Positions 7,767 to 20,400 of a stretch of DNA of 49,257 nucleotides are shown one piece after another. Within the stretch, counting starts at the first letter, position 1, and each line of letters opens with the position of its first letter. Source of the DNA: Deltaproteobacteria bacterium. Lineage in GTDB: Bacteria; Myxococcota; Myxococcia; Myxococcales; 40CM-4-68-19. The position numbers were made by a program, and so were the translations under genes. The notes beneath the pieces were generated by a model. The model was not told the DNA's origin, did not search any database, and worked only from the letters and a program-made list of their open reading frames with translations. Location of the stretch: the NCBI GenBank assembly GCA_025358085.1, contig JANYKT010000189.1:1-49257 (forward strand), in the 5' to 3' direction.

Positions 7767-9473
7767 GGCTGGGGCTGCGGCTGAAGCTGGCGCCAAAGCT
7801 TTTGGCGAGGCCGAGGACCACCCGACGCCGGGAACCTCTTCACTGTTGCCGGTCAGCTCCCAGCGCAGCAAGGACACGGGAATCAGCCCCGCGGCGTCCT
7901 TCTCGTCCATGAACCGCCGAAGCGTGAACTCCTTGCCCAGCTGCGCCGCGCGCGCGGCGATGAGCTTGTCGATCTCCTGCTTTCCCAGCACATAGCTCGT
8001 CCCATATCCGGGCTGCTGCAGGAACAGGTGCTGCTCGAACCAGAGCGTCGACCCCGACAACCGCAGCCAGCCGCGGGGCGTCAGCGCGGCGGTGTCCCGG
8101 GCGGCCTCCTCCAATGAGCGCTGGTTTGCGTGCATATGCAGGTCTCCGAGCGCCCGCGCGCCACGCTGCGCCAGCAAGACAAAAATCAGCTCGCGCGAGC
8201 GCGGACGCGCGTCGCACATGCCCTCTTCCATCATCAACTCTTCCATCGCGGTGGCGAAGCCCTCGGTCCGCGTATTGAAGATGTTGTAAAGCAGCGGGCC
8301 GCGCCGGATGGGGCTCTGGTTCGGGTCGTCCCTCATCCGCGCCAGATCGATCCAGTGATAGCCATGCGTTCGCATGATCTCCGGGTCGCGATAGTCAGCC
8401 TCGGCAAAGAACTCCAGCGGCCGCTTGCCGGTATAGGTCCCGATATGATCGCGCAAGGCAGGCTCCATGTCGGGCCGCAGGGTCAATACCTGATGCTCTT
8501 TCAGGAACTGCATGTATTCAGTCACGCCCGCATTGAAGCGCTGCTTGAACTCCTCCGCGCTGCTCAAAGGTACCTGCTCGGGCAGCGCGCGGTTCTTTTG
8601 CTCTTCCAGGGCGAGCGCCGATCGAGCGCGCGCAAGCTCCCGCTGCACCAGCAGCACTTCATCGGCCCAGGTGTAGGGGAGAAGCTGGACATTGGCTAAA
8701 TACCAATCGTAATTAGCGATACCAACGCCCGAATGGCCCTTTTTGGACGGAGCCTGCGCTTCCAGCCACCGGACATACTCGTCAGTGGCCCCCTGTGCCC
8801 GCTTCACGGCTTCCGCCAGCGCCGGGTAGGCCCGCGCCCTTTCACCAAGCCCGGCGAGGATCTCCTGCTGCTGTTTCACAGCCTTGATTCCGAAGATCCA
8901 GAGATCCTTTGCATCTCCAATCAGGTTGCCGCGCGCCTGCCGCAGCAGCGCCGGAATGGGCCCCAGGCCAGTGGCAATGGAGTCAGCCGACTTCCCGTCC
9001 AACGAAGCCGGATAAGCCCAAAGCTCCACGGCCCCCCGCGCAAACGGCCCTTCGCGCGCGGGCTGATCGCTCTCTTCATCGAAGACGGTGACATAGAAGG
9101 CAGGGTTGCGCGCCCACGGCCGCAGGACGCGGTGATCAAATGCGAGGCCGTTCATTTCGGCGCGAATGATATGAAAATCGACCTGCTGGGGGATGGGCCA
9201 CGCGCGCGGCTCGAGCGCGCGCAAACGCTCTTGCCAGAGAGCGAGCTCGCGCTGCTGCACTTCCATGGCGGGGGTTGTGTAGTCGGGAGCGCCGTCGGCG
9301 CCGGGCTTCGGCTTCTGGAATTCGCGCCATCCTTTAAAGAGGGTCACCAGATCCGCGTAGGTTCCTCCTTCCGGCGGCTGCCGCTGTTCCGCCCGCGCTG
9401 GTGGTCCATCACTCGCGGGGAGGGTGGTTGCGCTTACTGCGACGAGGAACAGCGAGGCGATGATGAATTGCAT
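7704..9473 (-). CDS. DUF885 family secreted protein
   Basis: A 589-residue protein with an N-terminal signal peptide (MQFIIASLFLVAVSATTLPAS). The largely helical body shows the DUF885 layout: QVDFHIIRAEMNGLAFDHRVLRPWARNP in the first third and an EGFATAMEELMMEEGM segment near residue 420, where other DUF885 members have their Glu-rich, often His-containing, putative peptidase motif. The HEGxPGH motif of metal-dependent relatives is not present here; TRTEGFATAMEE replaces it, so catalysis is doubtful or different. The C-terminal 20-30 residues are basic and low-complexity and overlap the convergent gene's 3' end (7704-7766), suggesting a late run-on of the stop. Function unknown. Confidence 0.8.
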   Translation of the reverse strand: MQFIIASLFLVAVSATTLPASDGPPARAEQRQPPEGGTYADLVTLFKGWREFQKPKPGADGAPDYTTPAMEVQQRELALWQERLRALEPRAWPIPQQVDFHIIRAEMNGLAFDHRVLRPWARNPAFYVTVFDEESDQPAREGPFARGAVELWAYPASLDGKSADSIATGLGPIPALLRQARGNLIGDAKDLWIFGIKAVKQQQEILAGLGERARAYPALAEAVKRAQGATDEYVRWLEAQAPSKKGHSGVGIANYDWYLANVQLLPYTWADEVLLVQRELARARSALALEEQKNRALPEQVPLSSAEEFKQRFNAGVTEYMQFLKEHQVLTLRPDMEPALRDHIGTYTGKRPLEFFAEADYRDPEIMRTHGYHWIDLARMRDDPNQSPIRRGPLLYNIFNTRTEGFATAMEELMMEEGMCDARPRSRELIFVLLAQRGARALGDLHMHANQRSLEEAARDTAALTPRGWLRLSGSTLWFEQHLFLQQPGYGTSYVLGKQEIDKLIAARAAQLGKEFTLRRFMDEKDAAGLIPVSLLRWELTGNSEEVPGVGWSSASPKALAPASAAAPASGNPVRDRGGDRHDAKARPR

Positions 9474-9582
9474 CCGCCCATACTACTCGCGCTGATTGGA
9501 ACTTGTCGCCGAGAGCGGCACACCGGGCGTTCGACGCCTGGTGCGCGGGCACCCTGCGCGAGGTGGCGGCTGGCACCCTGGG

Positions 9583-11058
9583 TCACTTGCGCTTGAGCGC
9601 GTCCGCGACAGCCTTCATGACTTTCACCCGCGCATAGCGCTTGTCGTTGGCTTCAACCAGGACCCATGGCGCCGCGGTGGTGGAGGTCTTTTCGAACACT
9701 TCAAGCGCCGCAGTCTCATAGGCGTCCCACTTTGCGCGATTGCGCCAATCCTCTTCGGTGATCTTGTATTGCTTGTAAGCGATCTCTTCGCGTGCCTTGA
9801 ACCGGCGCAGCTGCTCTTCAGGGCTGATGACGAGCCAGAACTTGAGGACGATGGTGCCGAATGCGGCCAACTGCTCCTCGAAAGAATTGATCTCGGCATA
9901 AGCACGCTTCCAATCCTCTGGAGTGCAGAAGCCCTCGACCCGCTCGACCAGGACCCGGCCATACCAGGACCGGTCATAGATGGTGACGTGGCCCTGCCGC
10001 GGCAAATGGCGCCAGAACCGCCACAGATAGGGATGCGCGCGCTCCTCATCGGTCGGCGCGGCAACCGAGATGACGTCATAAGTTCCGGCGTCCATGGCTC
10101 GAGTGACCCTTCGAATGGCGCCGCCCTTCCCCGCCGCATCCGGCCCCTCGAAGACCAGGATCACCGAGCGCTTCTCCACGGCCAGGGCGCGCGTCCGCAG
10201 GGCGATGCGCTCCTGCAACCGGGCGGTTTTCTCTTCATAGCTCTTGTCGTAGAGCTTGCGAGTCAGATCCAGAGTGGACAGCAACGTCTTCTGCCGCGCG
10301 CCGCGCCGCCGCGTGGGCTGATCCGCCTTTTGCGGCGACGCTTCTTTCGGTTCGTCGAGCCTCGCGCGCAGGGCGACGAGCAGGGTCCGGGCCGCGGTCA
10401 GCGCCCGGTGGTGCGGGTCCTCCGCCTCGATGATGTGCCACGGCACCGCGCCAGTGCTGGTCTTGCGGATGGCGTGCTCCGAGACCGCGCGAAATTTGTC
10501 GTACCGATCCAGGTAGCGCCAGTCGCGCTTGCCGACCCGGAAGCGGGTGAGCTTGTCCTTCTCGAGCGCGTGCAGCCGCTGCTTTTGCGCCTTTTTAGAG
10601 AGGTGCATCCAGAGCTTCACGACAATGGTGTGCTCGCGGTGCAGCATCTCCTCGAACTCGACGATGCGATCGAGGCTCTGATCGAAGGCAGCCGGCGAGC
10701 AGCGGCCAAAGACCCGGTCGACAATGGGATGCGTGTACCAGGTGCCAAACAGCGCCGTGGTCCGGCCGGTGGGCGGCAGCACATTCCAGAAGCGCCACAT
10801 TTCCGGGCGATGCCGCTCTTCATCGGTTGGCTCGCGCATCGCATGCGCCCGGATGCCGCGCGGGTCCATCCATTCGAGTAGCAGATTGACGGTTTCGCTC
10901 TTGCCTGCTCCCTCGACTCCCGAGAGCAGCACCGCGCAGGAGTATGGCGACGCGCGCAAGTCTTCCTGCGCTTTCAACAGGGCGGCGCGGAGCTTCGGAA
11001 CTTCCTTCTCGTATTCTTCCTTGGATACTTTCGCACCCAGCTCGGCTGTCTCGAACAT
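9583..11058 (-). CDS. pap: Polyphosphate:AMP phosphotransferase (two-domain PPK2, class II)
   Basis: Transfers phosphate from polyphosphate to AMP, making ADP in the cytoplasm. At 491 residues it is the expected size for the fused two-domain form. Domain 1 (about 1-240) has a P-loop-like SGVEGAGKS and PTDEERHRPEMWRFW; domain 2 (about 270-491) has EGPDAAGKGG, PTDEERAHPYLWRFW and the Walker-B-like IYDRSWYGR. In domain 1 the corresponding segment reads LFGTWYTHP, so the DRSWY aspartate is missing and the N-terminal half is probably structural, as in characterised two-domain members. The ATG at 11058 begins the conserved MFETAELG start. It is flanked by DUF885 (same strand, 109 bp away) and short intergenic DNA; no ppk1 is in view. 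Confidence 0.93.
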   Translation of the reverse strand: MFETAELGAKVSKEEYEKEVPKLRAALLKAQEDLRASPYSCAVLLSGVEGAGKSETVNLLLEWMDPRGIRAHAMREPTDEERHRPEMWRFWNVLPPTGRTTALFGTWYTHPIVDRVFGRCSPAAFDQSLDRIVEFEEMLHREHTIVVKLWMHLSKKAQKQRLHALEKDKLTRFRVGKRDWRYLDRYDKFRAVSEHAIRKTSTGAVPWHIIEAEDPHHRALTAARTLLVALRARLDEPKEASPQKADQPTRRRGARQKTLLSTLDLTRKLYDKSYEEKTARLQERIALRTRALAVEKRSVILVFEGPDAAGKGGAIRRVTRAMDAGTYDVISVAAPTDEERAHPYLWRFWRHLPRQGHVTIYDRSWYGRVLVERVEGFCTPEDWKRAYAEINSFEEQLAAFGTIVLKFWLVISPEEQLRRFKAREEIAYKQYKITEEDWRNRAKWDAYETAALEVFEKTSTTAAPWVLVEANDKRYARVKVMKAVADALKRK

Positions 11059-11309
11059 GCGCTGTGACTATCCCATGAAGCTCCCTGTCGAAAAGCCTTT
11101 ACCAAAGAGGATGACCCGGGGCCGACAGAGGAGCTTGGCCGCCTGCCTCCCCGCCTGGCGCCGGGCGAACAGCGCTATGTCACTGCCCGAGGGCCTCGCG
11201 GCGATGAAGGCCGAGTTGGCGACTTTGCCCGAGCTTCGCGGCGCGCGCAGCTGTTGCTTGCGACCCTTGCCGCCGTAACCGTTGCGGGATACGTGTTGAC
11301 CATCGAGCC

Positions 11310-11519
11310 ATGTCCCAGGCGGCAATCCAAATCATGGCCGAGGTTCTCCTCGAGGGAGGACGAGTTCAGGCGACTCTGCTCCTCGCCTGCGGCTGCACCG
11401 TGAATTGCGTTGTCGCCGGGAGCCGAATCGTCGAGACCGAGGACGGCCGACGCTTCGCGGCCGGCAAGTATCCCTGTCCCGCAGGCCATCCTGTGCGTCC
11501 TCCGTCAATTGGCGAATGA
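11310..11519 (+). CDS. Small cysteine/histidine protein, possibly zinc-binding
   Basis: A 69-residue protein; an internal in-frame ATG at 11334 is an alternative start and neither has a clear ribosome site. After a hydrophobic/beta N-terminus it has LACGCTVNC, then ETEDGRRFAAGKYPCPAGHPVRPP. The spacing of CxCxxxC and CPxGH suggests a single metal knuckle, and the string reads like a conserved small protein rather than noise, but I cannot name a family. It lies in the spacer between the PAP gene and the acyl-CoA dehydrogenase, in the same direction as the latter and 98 bp upstream of it. Confidence 0.4.
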   Translation: MSQAAIQIMAEVLLEGGRVQATLLLACGCTVNCVVAGSRIVETEDGRRFAAGKYPCPAGHPVRPPSIGE

Positions 11520-11617
11520 GCCCGCGCCACAACTTCAGGCGTTCGCGGTCTATCGCCCGCACCGATTCCTGCTTCAAACACTTTGACAACAGGGCCCCGG
11601 CAGCCTAGGCCGCTCCC

Positions 11618-13333
<1,716 letters not shown>

Positions 13334-13334
13334 A

Positions 13335-16300
13335 TTAGTTGCCTTTCACCGTCATATAGATCGGCGCCGACGTCTGCAGGCCGTCACTCACCACGAGCTC
13401 CAACTCGTAGGTGCCCTTGACGTCGAGTGCGAGCGTGGGCTTGGCAGCCATGGGACTGGTGATCAACGCGCCACTGCCGGGCGGCAAGGCATAAATGGAC
13501 CATTGATAAGTCAATGGACCCGCGCAGGCGCTGTTCGGATCCACCAGGAGCGCGCCTGCGTTGTTGAATGTGCCATCGAATTGCAAGTTGGGTTGCCCTG
13601 CAGTCGCGAGGGTGAAGCTGCCCAGGTCCGTCGGACCGGACGGGTCCCTGCTGATTGCGAGCGCGCCGTTGCCGCCGCCGCCAGGAGGAGCGCCCGCCCC
13701 GCTGAGCACCTCTTTCGCACCCGGAGACAGCGCCACGCTGCCGCAGGGGCCGGTCGTAAAGGTGGAGGTGGTGCTGGCAGTAGCGCCGCTCACCAGATCG
13801 GTGACGGTGAGCCGCACAATCCATGTCCCCTTGGGTTGGTCGAGCAGGAAGCTGGGATTGGAGCTGGTGGGCGCATTGAAGGCCGAGCGGCTCCCGGCGG
13901 GCAATGAATCGAACGACCACTGGAAAGCGACGGCAGGCTGGAGCGCAGGTACGCAGGCGATGGGGAACGCGACCACGCTCGTGACCCGCTGCTGCGTCCC
14001 GATGTTGAGCAAGCCCCCGGCAGGGAAAGGCGTGATTGAAGCCGTCATCGCGCAGCTCACGGCCTGGACGGCTGCGCCGGTGCCCACCCCCTGATTGCCG
14101 AGCGCATCCGTGACGACGACGTTGTACTGATATTGATTCACCGCGCCAACACCTGTGACAATGTCGGGAATGAAGCTGGCCTGGGCGTTGCGCGGCGAAG
14201 CGAGAACAGCCGTCGAGGTAGAAGCAGCGCCGCCCGGCAGCGTCAGTGACCAGGCATAGCTGTACGGCGCCGTCGTCGGCGCGCCGCCGCACCCAAGGTT
14301 CGCATCGGCAGTCACGGCCGCGTTGAGCAGCACGCCCCGGCCAATTTCCGCGGTAGCGACTGAAGCAGTGGCAATCACGCTCGGGCTGGCGTTGCACCCG
14401 CTCACCGGAATGGCGACGGTCGCGAAGCCGCTGTTGCCAATCGAGTCGGTCGCCTTGACCGAGAGCACATAGCTGCCGCCCACGTCGGCGACAAAGCTTG
14501 CGACGGTGGCGGTGGGGTCGGCGATGCTCGCCTGGCTCTGCGGCGGGCGCGCCAGCATTGCCCATTGATAGGTATAGGCATAGGCGGGGGCTACGCACGC
14601 AGCAGCATTGGGGTTTGCAAGAGTCGGTGTCACGGTGATCGGATTGGGGCTGCCGGGATTGAGGCTCACGGTCGGAGATCCCGAGATGATGAGCGGCGCC
14701 AGCGAGAGCGGCTGGTTGCACGGGTTAGCGACGTTGACCTGATTCCGGAACGTGCCGACGTTGCCGAGGGTAGTAGTGACGACGGCCTGGATTGAATAGG
14801 CGCCGGTAAGGTCAGGCACGAAGCTGGGCGCCGCGGCGACCGCGCTGTTGAGCTGCGCACGACTGCCGACAGGCAAGCCGACGATCTGCCAGGCATAGCT
14901 GAAGATATTGAGCGGCACTGCGGGGCAGCCCGCGACACCGGCATTCGGATCGGCCAAGGTGCCGACGCTCACGATAACGGGCTGACCGGCGCCGGAGACC
15001 CCGGTGGCTTGCGCGGTTCCTGTCAGCGGCTGGGAGCAGCCGCCAACGGCGATGACCCCCGAGTCGAAGGGAGCGCTGGCGATTCCGAGGGCGTCAGTCA
15101 CCACCACGCGGACCACATACTCCTGCCCGGGCGAGGTGATCACGTCAGGAACGAAGCTCGGGTTCGAGGCATTGGCATTGTTGAGCGTGGCGTGGCTGCC
15201 GTTGGGCTGGCGCACGAGCGACCAGCGAAAAGTCACCAGCGCATTGGTCAACGAGCAGCCCTGCGTGTTGCTGTTGAGATTGAGATCGGTCCAGCTCGCG
15301 CTGAGCGAAAGTGGAACGCCAGTGCCGAGGGGAGCCGCGGGCACGACAATCTTGTTGATGGTCACCGGCTGCGTGCAGCTGCCCACGTTCGGCACGTCGA
15401 GCTGCACAGGCAACGAAACGTTGCCGCCCGCGTCGGTAACGATGAGCTGTACGCGATAGTTGCCAATGACGTCGGGGGTGAAGCTCGGGGCCACACCAAC
15501 AGCGCTATTGAGCTGCGCGAAGCTGCCCGCGGGCTGGTTCACGATGGACCATGCATAAGAGTAGGACGCGCTGATGAACGCAGGACAGCCAGTCGTGTTC
15601 TTGTCGCCGATGACCGCCGCGAGCGTCACTGGCGCGCCGGTTTCGGGACCGCCGTCGGTGAGCAGACCGCCTCCCACCGGGGTGATCGGCGCGACCGAGA
15701 AGCTGAGGACGGCGGTGGGTGCTTGATTGCAATTGACAGCGGTAACGACTGCGGGTGCGGCAATCGCCTTGAGGCCCAATTGATCAGTAACGGCGAGGCC
15801 AATGGTGTAATCGCCAGCCAGGTCCGGGCTCAGGCTGGGCGATGCGGCCGGCGAAACCCCCGCACCGTTGGTGCCGGAGAGCGCGGACTTGCTTCCCTTC
15901 GGTGCGCTGACAATGGACCATGCATAAGTGAAGGGCCGCGCGACAAGTGGCGTCGCGGAACAGCTATCATTGGAATCAACGACGGTCGCGGTCATGGAGA
16001 AGGGGGTTCCTGTCGCGGCCGCTGACGGGGGCACAATGGCAGCGGTGATGGGCACGGAGCCGCAGGCGAGCGCGGTCACGGTGACGAACGCAGGCGCGCT
16101 GGCGTGACCGGTGGAGGCAGCGGCGACGACCGAGAGCCCATAGCTGCCCTGCACATCGGCGAGAAAGGAAGGATTCGAGAGACCGGCATTGTTCAGCAAT
16201 GCCTTGCTGCCGAGGGGCGCGGAGACAAGCGTCCAGCGATAAGAGTAATTGAGCGGCAGATTGCAGGCTCCAGCAGCGGGGCTGCCGACTGGAGGACCAC

Positions 16301-17444
16301 CGGCGGTATCGGTCCCGTCATAAGCGGGATTGTCCGCGTCGGTCACGGCGGTGTGCAGCTGCACCGAGGTGCCGGTCGCAACCGACGCTACGGCGAGGAC
16401 GGCGGCGGTGGGCGTTGCGTCGCCGCAGCCGGTGGTGGCGAGGGTCTGTTTGAAGAGCTGGCTCTGGCGGCCGAGGTTGTCAGTGACGATCAGGCCGACG
16501 ACATAGCTGCCGTGCAGGTCCGGCGTGAACGAGGGCGCGCGGATGGCCGCGTTGTTGAGGCGCGCCGCGGAGCCGGCGGGCAGCTCGAGCAGCGACCAGC
16601 CATAGGAGAAGGTGCGCTTCAATCCGCAGCTGCCGGCCGGGTCTGAGTCCGCGTCGGCGACCACTGCGCTGAGCGCCACCTGCGCTCCGACATCAGGGTT
16701 TTGGGGCGCGGCGGAAATCGATTGAACCACCGGCCCGTTGTCCCCGCAAGGCTGGGTGCTGTAGGTCAGGTGGGCCTTGGGGTCGCTGTTGTCGCTCTGC
16801 AGGCCGAATGAATCGGTGACCTGCACCAGAAGGTCATAGTAGCCGCGCAGATCGGGAGCGAATGAAGGCGTGGCCGTGCTCGGCAGCTGGATGGTGGCGC
16901 GGCTGCCGGGCGGCGCGGCGGCGACAACCCATTGCCAGGCGACGATGGTGCTCCCGCCACAGGTGGTCCCCGGGGTCGCACTGATTGCAGCCGTCTGACC
17001 AATCTGCGGCTTCTCGGGCGATTGGGAAAGCGCGGCAATGGTGGGCCGGCAATCGTCAGTGACGACCACGTCCACCGAGGCCGAGCTGGCAAGGAGGCCG
17101 TCATCCACGGTCAGGAGCAATGAATAGGTGCCCACCCGGTCGGGAATGAATGAAGGCTTGACGAGGTGAGGATCATTGAGGGCCGCCTTGCTCCGGGGGG
17201 GTAACGCGGTAAAGGCCCAGGCATAGGTCAGCGGGTTGCTCGCCCGCAGCGAGATGCTGGCCGAGCCGTCGAGTTGCAACGCAACGCCGACGTGCGCGGC
17301 CGGCACCGCTGCCACGGAGGCCAACGGCGGATTCACCTTCGAGGCGCAGCCGGCCGCGAGCGTGAGGCAGAGTGCTGCCTTGAGCACAGGCTCAATCGCC
17401 GAACGGATAGTACTTGAGGCCTGTGGTGAGCGCATACGAAACAT
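13335..17444 (-). CDS. Giant lipoprotein with 12 Ig/PKD-like repeats (copy 2)
   Basis: A 1369-residue exported protein. The ATG at 17444 has a GGGAG site five bases upstream and yields a lipoprotein signal with lipobox LAAGC (Cys33). The rest is twelve tandem repeats of about 95-120 residues. Each starts after a conserved Cys (CGDATP, CGSVP, CNQAP, CTQPV and so on), has a second Cys mid-repeat, then YxWSLVxxPxGSxAxLNNA, PSFxPDxxGxY and VTDxxG. This beta-sandwich pattern matches PKD/Ig-like folds; the paired Cys probably form one disulfide per repeat. There is no catalytic domain. It overlaps the 3' end of the upstream paralogue by 53 bp and ends one base from the acyl-CoA dehydrogenase. Probable role: outer-surface scaffold or adhesin; that is inference. 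Confidence 0.85.
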   Translation of the reverse strand: MFRMRSPQASSTIRSAIEPVLKAALCLTLAAGCASKVNPPLASVAAVPAAHVGVALQLDGSASISLRASNPLTYAWAFTALPPRSKAALNDPHLVKPSFIPDRVGTYSLLLTVDDGLLASSASVDVVVTDDCRPTIAALSQSPEKPQIGQTAAISATPGTTCGGSTIVAWQWVVAAAPPGSRATIQLPSTATPSFAPDLRGYYDLLVQVTDSFGLQSDNSDPKAHLTYSTQPCGDNGPVVQSISAAPQNPDVGAQVALSAVVADADSDPAGSCGLKRTFSYGWSLLELPAGSAARLNNAAIRAPSFTPDLHGSYVVGLIVTDNLGRQSQLFKQTLATTGCGDATPTAAVLAVASVATGTSVQLHTAVTDADNPAYDGTDTAGGPPVGSPAAGACNLPLNYSYRWTLVSAPLGSKALLNNAGLSNPSFLADVQGSYGLSVVAAASTGHASAPAFVTVTALACGSVPITAAIVPPSAAATGTPFSMTATVVDSNDSCSATPLVARPFTYAWSIVSAPKGSKSALSGTNGAGVSPAASPSLSPDLAGDYTIGLAVTDQLGLKAIAAPAVVTAVNCNQAPTAVLSFSVAPITPVGGGLLTDGGPETGAPVTLAAVIGDKNTTGCPAFISASYSYAWSIVNQPAGSFAQLNSAVGVAPSFTPDVIGNYRVQLIVTDAGGNVSLPVQLDVPNVGSCTQPVTINKIVVPAAPLGTGVPLSLSASWTDLNLNSNTQGCSLTNALVTFRWSLVRQPNGSHATLNNANASNPSFVPDVITSPGQEYVVRVVVTDALGIASAPFDSGVIAVGGCSQPLTGTAQATGVSGAGQPVIVSVGTLADPNAGVAGCPAVPLNIFSYAWQIVGLPVGSRAQLNSAVAAAPSFVPDLTGAYSIQAVVTTTLGNVGTFRNQVNVANPCNQPLSLAPLIISGSPTVSLNPGSPNPITVTPTLANPNAAACVAPAYAYTYQWAMLARPPQSQASIADPTATVASFVADVGGSYVLSVKATDSIGNSGFATVAIPVSGCNASPSVIATASVATAEIGRGVLLNAAVTADANLGCGGAPTTAPYSYAWSLTLPGGAASTSTAVLASPRNAQASFIPDIVTGVGAVNQYQYNVVVTDALGNQGVGTGAAVQAVSCAMTASITPFPAGGLLNIGTQQRVTSVVAFPIACVPALQPAVAFQWSFDSLPAGSRSAFNAPTSSNPSFLLDQPKGTWIVRLTVTDLVSGATASTTSTFTTGPCGSVALSPGAKEVLSGAGAPPGGGGNGALAISRDPSGPTDLGSFTLATAGQPNLQFDGTFNNAGALLVDPNSACAGPLTYQWSIYALPPGSGALITSPMAAKPTLALDVKGTYELELVVSDGLQTSAPIYMTVKGN

Positions 17445-20400
17445 GGGTGCTCCCGAGTGGCGTGAGGATGAACGAGCTGTGCCCGTCGTCCACGCCGTGA
17501 TCGATGTCGAAATACTGGAAAGAGTTGCCGGACTGGATGGCGTAGCGAAGGATTCGATTGGCGCTGTCGATATAGGTGACGTGCGCCTGGCTCTGCGCGT
17601 CGTACTGCAAGGAAGGGAAATAGTTGCCCGCGGTCAGCGTGGCGATATCAATCGTGGTCCAGTTCGAGGCCGTGGCGCAGGCGCTCTTGCAGGTGACCAG
17701 CTGCACCTGGTTCGTGGTGCCGTTTTCGAAAGCCACCCCTGCGAGGCCGTTCGGGGCAACCGCCATGGTGCTCCAGAAACCAACCCCAAGGGTGTTGTTC
17801 GGGGCGCCGCCGCCCGCGATCAAAGTCACCAGCGACCAGGCCCCCGTGCCGGCTGCGCAGGAGCCGTTGCATTCGGCGTAGTGCAGCGAGTGAGTATTGT
17901 CGTCCTGGTAGGCGAGGCGGGGCAGCTTGCTGACCGGGCTTACGAACGCGGTCATGTAATGACCAGCATTGCCAACGGCATCGACGTCCTGCTTTGTCCA
18001 GGCGCTATTGAGGCCCGTGGTGCAGCCCGCGGCGCAGGCGGCATACCTTGCGGTCGGATTCGCCGGACCGTGGGTGTGATAGGCGACCGCCGGAAGGTTG
18101 AGCGCGCCGACGAACATGAGCTGGATTTCGCCGTGCTCGCCTGAACAGTTGACGTCGAGCGCGTCGATTCGGCTGATGTTCCAGCTGGCGCCATTCAGGA
18201 CCGCATAGTGCATCTCGCAGGTCGAGTCGTATCGATAGGCGACCACCGGGGTACCCGTGCCGGGCAGGAACTTGAGTGACACCTGCGCAGTGGCTGCATT
18301 GCCATTCTTGACGTCGATAGCGTCCGCCTCGATGGTGCTGAAGATCCAGCTGGGCGAACCGGTCGAGCAGCCTCCGGAACAGCGGGCGAATCGGAGGTCA
18401 TAAAAGGTACCGGCGACATTCTTCTCATAGAAGGCGATGGACGGATTGGCGGTGGGCGAAGTGGGATCAGGCTCGGCGTCGTTCCAGAGCACGCCTCGCG
18501 AGGCAGCAGCAGGCAGTATGGAGTCGGCCAGCGGATCGGAGACGGTGATGTGGAGGAAGCTGGGCGCGCTGGTGAAGCGGCCGTCGCCGACGCCGAGCTG
18601 AAAGATGTAGTCGCCGGCAACATCGGGGGTGAAGACCGGCTTGGCAGCTGTCACCGGATACAGCGCGGCGGTGCTGTTGGGCGGCGTCGAATACGTGCTC
18701 CAGGCGAAAGTCAGCGGGCCGGTGCACGCAGCGGCGGGATCGGCGCTGCGCGTGCCGTCGAGCTGCAATTGATAGTTGGGCAGGTATTGAATCGTTGACC
18801 CGGCCGCCGGGTCGGGCTGGGGAGTCGAAACCGAGACCGGAAACGGCAGCGAGATGCCCGCCGTCGCATAGGGCAGTGAGCTGCCGCAGGAGCCGCTGGT
18901 CACGGTTCGCGTACTGGAAGTCTTTGCACCGGTGATTGAATCGGTGAGCGTCAGCCGCGCGACCCAGGTGCCGTTCGGGACATCAACCGTGAATGACGGA
19001 GTCCTGCCGGCGGCGTTGTTGAAGCGCGCGTTGCTGCCAATGGGCAATGAGTCGAACGACCACGCATAAGTGAATGGCTGAGAGCAGGCCGTAGTGCCGG
19101 CGCCGACCAGCTGGACCTGGCTGTAAGTCAGCTGGTTTGCGCCCACCGCCACTATACCGGGCACAAGCGTGCAGTTGAAGGCCGTCACGGATCCAGAGCC
19201 GAGGGGCGCGGCCCGGTAGCCGAGCGCGTCGGTGACGGTGACTGTGAAACCATAGACGCCGGCGAGATCCGGGACAAAGTTTGGCTGAGCACTATTCGAA
19301 TTCAACAGAATTGCATTGCTGCCCGCAGGGACGGTGAGCGACCACGTATAAGTATACGGTGCCGTCGCCTGGTTCGCGCACGACAGCGAGTTGGAGTCGT
19401 TGACCACCGCGGCGAGGACCGTGCGCTGGCCCAGTTCGGGGCTGGCGGTGATGGCGGAGACGGCGACTTGAAGGGAGCTGCCGGAGTTGTTACCGCAGCC
19501 CATCGCCACGACGGTCGTGGTGGCGCTGCCCCGGTTCCCGAGCGTGTCCGTGACCAGCAGTGTTGCCACGTAATCGCCGGGCAGGTCGGGGACGAAATGC
19601 GTAGGTATCGAGAACGGGAGGTCCAGCGCCGCGGTAGAGCCGGCCGGTTTCGAGATCAGGGTCCAGGCGTAGCTGAGCGTGGGTATGCCGCAACTCGTGT
19701 CCTGGGCATCATTGGTGGTCGCGGTCAGTGTGACGGTTGCAAGGGTCTTTGCGCCGAGCGGCGCCGTGATGCTGACGGCGACGGGCGCAGCGCAATTCGC
19801 AACCGTTATATCGGCGGTCTGCTGCGCACTGCGATTTCCCGCAGCGTCGATGACGCGGAGGCTGACTGAGTAGGTTCCAGCGGCATCGGGCGTGAAGCTG
19901 GGCGAGAAGGCGGCGCCATTGTTGAGCGCGGCAACGCTGCCCGCGGGACGCGCGATGAGTGACCAATCATACGCATACGGGGTGATTCCGGCCGTGCAGG
20001 CGCCGCCTGAATTCAAATCGCTTACCGAAGCGCTGAGTGCAACGGGCAAGCCGGTCACGCCTCCGACGACGGCGATAGAGATTATTGTGGGCGGGGCCGT
20101 GCAGTTGGCGACCGCGACTTTGCCATTGACCGGTGCGCTGGCGTTGCCCGCTGCGTCGATGACCAGGAGGCTGACCAGATAAGCGCCGGCGAGGTCGGGG
20201 ACGAAACTGGGGGAGGACACTCCCGGGTTGTTCAGGCTGACCGTGCTGCCCGCGGGCGCATTGACCAGCGACCATTGATATCGAAGTGGCGCTACCACCG
20301 AGCAGCTGGCATTTGGATCGGTGACGAGCGCGCTGAGGAGCAGTGGCTGCCCGGTGAGGCCGCTCGTGTCGGGCACCAGCACAGTCAGCTTTGCATTGCA

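Noticed and set aside
9496-10881. A 461-codon plus-strand open frame
   Set aside because: Antisense to the polyphosphate:AMP phosphotransferase; no recognisable domain.
11064-11403. An open frame with a hydrophobic helix (LLLATLAAVTVAGYVLT) between the PAP gene and the small Cys protein
   Set aside because: It has no ATG, GTG or TTG before the helix and no conserved motif after it; likely chance in GC-rich DNA.
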